Origin: Candidatus Peribacteria bacterium
GTDB lineage: Bacteria; Patescibacteriota; Gracilibacteria; Peribacterales; Peribacteraceae
Length of the DNA stretch: 64,000 bases
Reading direction: 5' to 3'
NCBI GenBank assembly: GCA_023245865.1
Contig: JAHFJN010000001.1
Span: 124,001 to 188,000, forward strand
Below the pieces are notes generated by a model, which was not told the origin of the DNA, did no database searches, and was given only the letters and a program-made list of their open reading frames with translations. The stretch's first letter is position 1; every line of letters begins with the position of its first letter. This document shows positions 59,041 through 64,000 of the stretch, piece after piece. The position numbers were made by a program, and so were the translations under genes.

Positions 59041-60816
59041 TCATGTTATCAGAAGAACGCAAAGAATGATGGTCGCTTCCAGCGCGATCAACGCGGTTCG
59101 CGCAAGAATCGGGTGACGCAGCCCCTCGATGCCGATTGCGAGAAAGTATGAGAAGGGTGCTAGTAAGATAGTGGAATAGCGAAAATCCTGTGAGGATGCG
59201 AAGGGAAAGGAGAAGCGAAAAACCAAGTGCCCGACCAGCGACCAGAGTCCGATTTGTGCCATCGGCAACCAAGCGGAAAATCGATATCGAAAGCCGCAGA
59301 ATAATCCATAGAGAGCAACGACACACAGCGGCAGTGAAAAGAAGAGGACGAAGGAGGCGATCGTCCGGTGCTCAGGCCCGAAATCAAATTCGCCGAAAAA
59401 TGCCGCACGGTACAAGTATTCCCAGAAGTATTGTCGACGAGCCTCGTCGCTCCAGGGACTGTTGTACGGATGCTCAAGAACGGATGCAGGATTGAAGGTG
59501 AGTAAATACGAAGCATTGTTTTGTAGTCGCAAGCCGCCGTTCAAGTTGCCTGTATTGCCGACGATCAGATTCTGCGAGGTACCCAAGAACGAACGATAGA
59601 CTGTGAACCACCCGGCAATGATGAGGACCGTCATGCATGCTGTGGCAGCTAAGATCGCCTTTTTCTTCCATAGTCCTTTGCCCTTCAAAGGAGGTTGGAG
59701 CAGGAGAGAGACTGTGAATGCGGGAAGTAAGACGATGGCATTATTTTTCGTGAGAATCGCAAGGCCCGTTACCAAAGCTGTAGCGATCCACACAAGACGT
59801 GATGGCCTATGCCACCATTCTATGAAGAGCGTCACTGCGAGAAATTCCAGGAACGTCACCAAAATATCGTTATTGATTCGAGCACTGAGAAAAACGAGCG
59901 ATGGCAGAAACGCAGGAACACTGAGCAAAATCGGTATCAGGTTTCGCTGATCCCTTCTAAAGACACGCACCCCGATTCGGAACATCAGGAGCAGTGATCC
60001 AATGGAGAGTGCGAAGGACCACCATTGTATGCTTTGGACTATGCTCTCCTCTGTGAATCCCGTTGCACGTCCTGCATCTGTCCAGAGACCTCCGAGGGCG
60101 TAGTAGAGCGGAGGTTGATAGAATTCCCAGCCTTTATTCGGTTCCGGCAGAGTGTGATGATCTGCAATGTATCGTATGTATTCGATGTGTGCGTCGGTGT
60201 CGTGCCCGCGTACCCAATAGGGTGTTGTGAAGAGATAGTATCCTCGCAGGGTTATACCGAGCATGAGCACGACGCACGATGCAATAATCCATGTTGGCGT
60301 ACGCAAAAGAACGACGGCAAGAAAACAGGTTGCTGCAAAGGTCACGAGCAGGAGCAGCAGCGGCAGTAACCAGACAATGTCCGAAAATGACGGATGCATA
60401 AGCAGTCCAAGGTCTCCGATGCCATTATGGATCGTGACCCGTACGTTGTTGACTCCTGCATGCAGATACGGACTCAGATCCAGCGTGCGTCCCCTTACGT
60501 AGTCACAGAAAGGAAACTCAGGCGCATGAACGGCCACGCCGTTTATGAAAAGTTCCTGCAGGCAGTCGTCCGGCAGAATGTAGTAACGCGCAGGTCGGAT
60601 CCGTCCGACTGAAAGAGGAAAGGTGATCGTGTAGTCTCCCTCGGGTGCTCCGGGTAGACGTATCGGAAAGCCCGATAGACGTGCGGGCTGTCCGTTTGCA
60701 GTGATTGTTGCTTGACCGAGCGATACCTGCGAAAGCATTCCTTGCATGGTGCTCAGCGCGATCCCGACACATGCAAACAAGATGATCGGGAGCGCAGTGC
60801 GTTTGGCTTGATGCAC
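59041..60816 (-). CDS. Polytopic GT-C glycosyltransferase with N-terminal beta-sandwich
   Basis: 591 residues, the paralogue of 41629-43356. N-terminal anchor, exported beta-rich domain at about 30-140 (LQELFINGVAVHAPEFPFCDY, HAGVNNVRVTIHNGIGDLG) that looks like a jelly-roll carbohydrate-binding module, then about ten membrane helices. The catalytic loop RGHDTDAHIEYIRYIADHHTLPEPNKGWEFYQPPLYYALGGLW aligns with FHDVTGHVEYIRHVARYL...WEFHQSPLYYIVSGLWW of the paralogue. Same predicted activity, acceptor unknown. Confidence 0.82.
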   Translation of the reverse strand: MHQAKRTALPIILFACVGIALSTMQGMLSQVSLGQATITANGQPARLSGFPIRLPGAPEGDYTITFPLSVGRIRPARYYILPDDCLQELFINGVAVHAPEFPFCDYVRGRTLDLSPYLHAGVNNVRVTIHNGIGDLGLLMHPSFSDIVWLLPLLLLLVTFAATCFLAVVLLRTPTWIIASCVVLMLGITLRGYYLFTTPYWVRGHDTDAHIEYIRYIADHHTLPEPNKGWEFYQPPLYYALGGLWTDAGRATGFTEESIVQSIQWWSFALSIGSLLLMFRIGVRVFRRDQRNLIPILLSVPAFLPSLVFLSARINNDILVTFLEFLAVTLFIEWWHRPSRLVWIATALVTGLAILTKNNAIVLLPAFTVSLLLQPPLKGKGLWKKKAILAATACMTVLIIAGWFTVYRSFLGTSQNLIVGNTGNLNGGLRLQNNASYLLTFNPASVLEHPYNSPWSDEARRQYFWEYLYRAAFFGEFDFGPEHRTIASFVLFFSLPLCVVALYGLFCGFRYRFSAWLPMAQIGLWSLVGHLVFRFSFPFASSQDFRYSTILLAPFSYFLAIGIEGLRHPILARTALIALEATIILCVLLIT

Positions 60817-60903
60817 GATTGTTATGTAAGAAGGAATGAGGTTATTCTAGCGCAATGCAAAAAAAGATGACAAAAAAATGTGTTGCGTCTAGCATGCAAC
60901 ACT

Positions 60904-61590
60904 GTGAATCTTTCCATTATTCTTCCGTGCTATAACGAGGAGCAGAACATCGCTGCGAGCGTGCAGGACGTGCATGAGTGGATGAAGAAAAAAAACATCG
61001 AGGGTGAGATCATCGTCGTGAATGACGGGTCGACCGATGGAACTGCCGATGTGCTGCAGTCACTCGTGCAAACGTACGACAATCTCTGCATTGTTTCCCA
61101 TCATCCAAACAAAGGATACGGTGCGGCTGTGCGGGCGGGTTGCGACAGAGCGAGGAGTGACATCGTCGCCTTCATGGACAGCGATGGACAATTCCGTGCG
61201 GAGGATTTCGATAGACTGCTGCCGCATCTTGAGCGCTTCGCTTTCGTGACAGGACGAAGAAGGAGGCGCGCCGATCCTTTTATGCGCAAGCTCAATGCGA
61301 AGCTTTTTGGCCTGCTGACGTGGGTGGTACTGGGCGTGTGGGTGCGCGACGTGAACTGCGCGATGAAGATCTTCCGGCGTGATATTTGGCAGAGGATCCG
61401 TCCCGTGCATGCGACCGGCGCACTCGTGAACGCCGAGATGTTTCTGAATCTCAAAAAAAACGGAATCGCTTGGCATCAAGTCGACGTCCCGCACTACCCG
61501 CGAAAATTTGGTGCGCAGACCGGGGCAAATCTCTCGGTGATTCTCAAAATGTTTCGGGAACTTCTCACGTTGGCGGGAGCAAAACTGTGA
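60904..61590 (+). CDS. Family 2 glycosyltransferase, polyprenyl-phosphate sugar synthase-like
   Basis: 228 residues from GTG 60904 (MNLSIILPCYNEEQNI); GTG 60880 is the alternative. GT-A fold: nucleotide-binding VVNDGSTDGT, HHPNKGYGAAVRAGCDRARSDIVAFMDSDGQF with the DSD metal-binding motif, then RRRRADPFMRKL and CAMKIFRRDIW. This is the pattern of dolichyl-phosphate mannose synthase-like proteins. It may make the lipid-linked sugar used by the neighbouring GT-C enzymes (inference). The last 26 bp overlap the convergent mazF gene. Confidence 0.88.
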   Translation: MNLSIILPCYNEEQNIAASVQDVHEWMKKKNIEGEIIVVNDGSTDGTADVLQSLVQTYDNLCIVSHHPNKGYGAAVRAGCDRARSDIVAFMDSDGQFRAEDFDRLLPHLERFAFVTGRRRRRADPFMRKLNAKLFGLLTWVVLGVWVRDVNCAMKIFRRDIWQRIRPVHATGALVNAEMFLNLKKNGIAWHQVDVPHYPRKFGAQTGANLSVILKMFRELLTLAGAKL

Positions 61591-61909
61591 GCTTCTGTGC
61601 GACGTTTTGCAGCATGTCCGGTGAGAGACGTTCGATGAAGCGTGCGTTGCGTGCGGACCAGTCAAGGCTTTTCACATGATCCGCAAGGATGACGCCATGT
61701 GTTTTCATACTTGCTGGAAGCGCAACTTCAAAGGGATATCCTTTCGAATGACTCGTAATCGGACAAGCGATCATGAGCCCCACACGTGTATTGTATTCCT
61801 TGGGTGTCAGTACGAGTGCCGGTCGCCTTCCGGCTTGTTCACGGCCACGTTGCGGATTGAACTGAAGAGAGACGATATCGCCTCGTGATGGTGCAAATTT
61901 CTTTACCAT
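61565..61909 (-). CDS. mazF: MazF/PemK-type mRNA interferase toxin
   Basis: 114 residues. SRGDIVSLQFNPQRGREQAGRRPALVLTPKEYN and the later MIACPITSHSKGYPFEVALP and GVILADHVKSLDW are the MazF signatures; the Arg and Thr of the RNA-cutting site are within them. Cleaves single-stranded mRNA at specific short sites when free of antitoxin. Its start overlaps the mazE end by 7 bases. Confidence 0.93.
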   Translation of the reverse strand: MVKKFAPSRGDIVSLQFNPQRGREQAGRRPALVLTPKEYNTRVGLMIACPITSHSKGYPFEVALPASMKTHGVILADHVKSLDWSARNARFIERLSPDMLQNVAQKLTVLLPPT

Positions 61910-62136
61910 ACCTCGCGACCGACCGCGGGACCTGTCTCCGTCTCATGGTGCAATGACTTTGATGTCACTTTCTTGAGCAGAGATCCAAGAGATTCGACTG
62001 GTTTTGAGATGGTGATGTTGTTTTCGTGCAATTCAATCTCGACTTCTTTCCCTGGAATAATGCCCATTTGCATCATAAATACTTTCGGAAGACGGATGCC
62101 AATGCTGTTGCCCCACTTGGTGAGTCGTGCTCGCAT
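61903..62136 (-). CDS. mazE: MazE-type antitoxin
   Basis: 77 residues from ATG 62136; a longer frame opens 18 codons upstream within the promoter and is rejected. The SpoVT/AbrB DNA-binding half MRARLTKWGNSIGIRLPKVFMMQMGI and the acidic/hydrophobic C-terminus that occupies the toxin are typical. It should neutralise MazF and repress its own promoter. Confidence 0.92.
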   Translation of the reverse strand: MRARLTKWGNSIGIRLPKVFMMQMGIIPGKEVEIELHENNITISKPVESLGSLLKKVTSKSLHHETETGPAVGREVW

Positions 62137-62142
62137 AGCGAA

Positions 62143-62160
62143 AGTATACATTGTATATAC
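62143..62160 (-). promoter_or_regulatory. mazEF promoter/operator
   Basis: Minus-strand TATACT, six bases, ATG 62136. The -10 lies in a palindrome-rich GTATAC...GTATATAC stretch, a likely binding site for the MazE AbrB-type domain. Confidence 0.55.
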
Positions 62161-62200
62161 TGAGAAAGCAAGCAAAAAATCCCACATCAAATATCACCGC

Positions 62201-63706
62201 TCACTTTGGCACGACGAGAGGATCGTTGAGATCACACCGGACGCATTTCAAGTCCCAGAGCCGTACGATATTGCGTTTCGCGAATTGCTTGTCCGTCAGG
62301 GGTTCGTAGTACGTGAAGGGTCGGTAAAATTGGTACGAGAGGAAGATGGCGATGCCGAGCGAAAGCAGCGCGATGGTTTTTCGGCGATCGGTCAGGTGGA
62401 AGCGGCCGATGACTTCCAGCTCATTGAGCACAAGCGCAAAGAGGAAGAAGGTGAAGAAAAGCGGCAGGAAGTAGTGGTACAGGTACATCACTCGATCGAT
62501 CCGGCTGACCGCTATGAGGAAACAGACGTACAGTGTGAAAAATACGGTCAGCAGGAAAGGGTTTTTTAATTTTGGGTTCGAGGGCAGAAGATATTGAGCG
62601 AGCAGAAGAAAAGCGGCGAGAAGAAGTCCGATGAATGCCGTCAGCCAGATCACAGGATTCACTTGCAGATACATGTACCGATACGCATTGCCACCCTCAA
62701 GTGATTCCCAGCGGTAGCTGATGGAGCGCGCACCAAACGGCCAGTAGAACCACGGACTGCCGTTCTCGTCCTTTTTACACATGTCGAGACGCGGGACGCC
62801 TTTTTCGTAATGAGTCACGAATGCGAGGGAGTCGCGAAGCATCACGGGAAAAGCGCTGAGTGAGCGTGTCCGGTGCTGATCGAGGATTGTTTTATATTCC
62901 GGCGACGCTTGGTAGTAGCCCTTGTCGGGGAGACTCGGATTAACGGTCGTCCCGAGTGCAAAATGGATGTACCAAATTCCACAGTAGAGAACGAGAAATG
63001 CGCTGAAGCCGTACCCCAGAAATATACAAAATTGTTTGAGGTGATGCCGTAGTTTGTATGCAAGGAACGGAATGACGAGAATGAAAATCAATCCGAACGC
63101 TTTGGTCGCGAGCAGGCAACCGAATGCCGCACCAAAGAGAATCGAAGCCCGGCGAAAAAGTTTCGGATCATCGTTCCATTCCAGGAGCCACAGAAAGGCA
63201 AGGATCGTGAGGGATCCGAAGAAGAGCATCGTCGACTCAAGCATTGCGGCGCGTTGATGCACGATGAGCGCATTATCAAATACGTAGAGGAAGCTGAGGA
63301 GCATTGCCCAGAGATGTCGTCTCGTGAGCAGCAGGAAAATGACAAAGAGAAGGGGCGCCGTCCACCACGCGAGGAGCGTTGGGAATAGCCGGAACCCGAC
63401 GAACGAAAATCCTGCGGGAGGATTCTGGGCGTAATCGGTGTTGATGAATTGATTGGTGAGTGCGTTCGGATGCACAATCTTTTCGCCGAGCGCGATAAGG
63501 AGCTTGCCGAGCGGCGGGTGCGGCTCCATGAAGGACACGCCGTTCAAATACTTCTGCGCGCTTGAGATATGGTAGTTTTCGTCCCAAAAGAGCGCGGCGG
63601 GGTTCCCGAAGTTATACGCGTACGTAAAGAAGGAGAGCACGATGATGAAGAGCAGACACAACCAGCTGTCGTTCTGCCTCGATGTTTGATCATTCGAAGG
63701 ATGCAT
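62201..63706 (-). CDS. Protein O-mannosyltransferase (PMT, GT39) family protein
   Basis: 501 residues from ATG 63706; the frame is open to 63955 but the extra 83 residues are highly basic and not family-like. ALFWDENYHISSAQKYLNGVSFMEPHPPLGKLLIALGE has the DE pair and PPLGK motif of PMTs. HQRAAMLESTMLFFGSL, LATKAFGLIFILVIPF and GSPWFYWPFGARSISYRW also match PMT-type sequence. Around eleven membrane helices. Expected to transfer mannose or another sugar from polyprenyl phosphate to Ser/Thr of exported proteins; the Ser-rich surface proteins here are possible acceptors (inference). Confidence 0.9.
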   Translation of the reverse strand: MHPSNDQTSRQNDSWLCLLFIIVLSFFTYAYNFGNPAALFWDENYHISSAQKYLNGVSFMEPHPPLGKLLIALGEKIVHPNALTNQFINTDYAQNPPAGFSFVGFRLFPTLLAWWTAPLLFVIFLLLTRRHLWAMLLSFLYVFDNALIVHQRAAMLESTMLFFGSLTILAFLWLLEWNDDPKLFRRASILFGAAFGCLLATKAFGLIFILVIPFLAYKLRHHLKQFCIFLGYGFSAFLVLYCGIWYIHFALGTTVNPSLPDKGYYQASPEYKTILDQHRTRSLSAFPVMLRDSLAFVTHYEKGVPRLDMCKKDENGSPWFYWPFGARSISYRWESLEGGNAYRYMYLQVNPVIWLTAFIGLLLAAFLLLAQYLLPSNPKLKNPFLLTVFFTLYVCFLIAVSRIDRVMYLYHYFLPLFFTFFLFALVLNELEVIGRFHLTDRRKTIALLSLGIAIFLSYQFYRPFTYYEPLTDKQFAKRNIVRLWDLKCVRCDLNDPLVVPK

Positions 63707-63746
63707 TGTGCGGCAGTGTAGCCGCAGTTCAGACCATTTCCAATAT

Positions 63747-63775
63747 TTGAAAGAAAGCACAAAAAGTGCTATAAT
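63747..63775 (+). promoter_or_regulatory. Promoter TTGAAA-17-TATAAT (extended -10), leaderless
   Basis: -35 TTGAAA (63747-63752), 17-bp spacer ending TGC, -10 TATAAT (63770-63775), then six bases and ATG 63782. The clearest leaderless promoter of the window. Confidence 0.8.
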
Positions 63776-63781
63776 AATACG

Positions 63782-64000
63782 ATGTTGTCTTTCTCTCTTC
63801 CCTCCCTCGATTTCTCGCTTGGCCGGAGCATCGTTGTGGCCTGCGCGGTGCTTGCCATCGCGAGTCTGGATCTCGTGCGGCGCATGGAGAAGCAGCCGAC
63901 GCAGCTGCTCTTTGCGACCGTGTTTGGGACCGCGCTTTCGGTCGCGCTCATTCAAATCAGCAGCGGATTTCTAAAGCCCGGCGCCACGCACAGTTCGTTC
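63782..64000 (+). CDS. Partial membrane protein (C-terminus beyond right edge)
   Basis: 73 codons visible. After a short Ser/Leu/Phe start there are two hydrophobic segments, SIVVACAVLAIASLDLV at about 15-31 and LLFATVFGTALSVALIQI at about 43-60, separated by a basic loop (RRMEKQPTQ). Too little is present to name a family. The start is certain from the promoter. Confidence 0.75.
   Translation, partial: MLSFSLPSLDFSLGRSIVVACAVLAIASLDLVRRMEKQPTQLLFATVFGTALSVALIQISSGFLKPGATHSSF

Noticed and set aside
1-64000. Alternative genetic code (UGA as glycine)
   Set aside because: Conserved genes such as carA and ribD end at TGA in the expected region and none needs in-frame TGA to be read.

Overview
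The window looks like chromosome from a Candidate Phyla Radiation (Patescibacteria) bacterium, most plausibly Peregrinibacteria/Peribacteria. This is inference from gene content and style: mixed housekeeping genes split from their usual operons (rpoC without rpoB), a B12-dependent ribonucleotide reductase, many membrane glycosyltransferases, large lineage-specific secreted or coiled-coil proteins, base composition near 50% GC, and ordinary TGA stops (standard bacterial code, not the UGA=Gly code of some relatives). No rRNA, tRNA, CRISPR array, transposase or phage gene was recognised.

Layout. 1-3160: a serine-rich surface protein cut by the left edge, then rny (RNase Y). 3382-13852: a surface nuclease with lamin-tail domains, two unrecognised operons of helical proteins, an SPFH protein and a Pro/Thr-rich membrane protein. 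14140-17827: carA, riddled with repeat-derived insertions, a four-helix-bundle gene flanked by repeats, a flavin reductase, and small genes. 17888-22530: two more small+large pairs of unknown genes. 22819-29808: rpoC-rpsL-rpsG-fusA. 29955-33612: a TrpR-like regulator, ribD, and the opposing operon ribE-ribH-ribBA (a riboflavin pathway). 33631-41624: FMN reductase, nrdJ, small proteins, ychF, and an SLH-sortase. 41629-49360: a GT-C enzyme, a TraD/VirD4-like ATPase, a phospholipase D-type synthase, an orphan receiver and a cysteine-rich repeat protein. 49478-51018: rpsB-tsf. 51180-64000: two unknown genes, glyS, four polytopic GT-C/TMTC/PMT glycosyltransferases, a GT2 enzyme, a UGM-like flavoprotein and a MazEF module.

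Three signals run across the genes. (1) Degenerate tandem repeats with a 7-bp period occur inside carA and ribE, at the edges of carA, rpsB/tsf and rpoC, and in inverted orientation around the only four-helix-bundle (S23/Avd-like) gene. (2) A second dispersed family, with core TTCGACTNCGCTCAGGATGA, sits between genes and also in frame inside carA, ribD and nrdJ; three copies carry another palindrome nested at the same place. (3) About a dozen genes have a -10 hexamer ending only 6-8 nt before the start codon, so their mRNAs should be leaderless, whereas rpoC and rpsB have long leaders.

Functionally the window supplies transcription, translation, pyrimidine/arginine precursor synthesis, flavin synthesis, deoxynucleotide synthesis and much surface glycosylation. 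The unknown small+large gene pairs and the heptad-repeat/four-helix-bundle association are the best candidates for undescribed biology.
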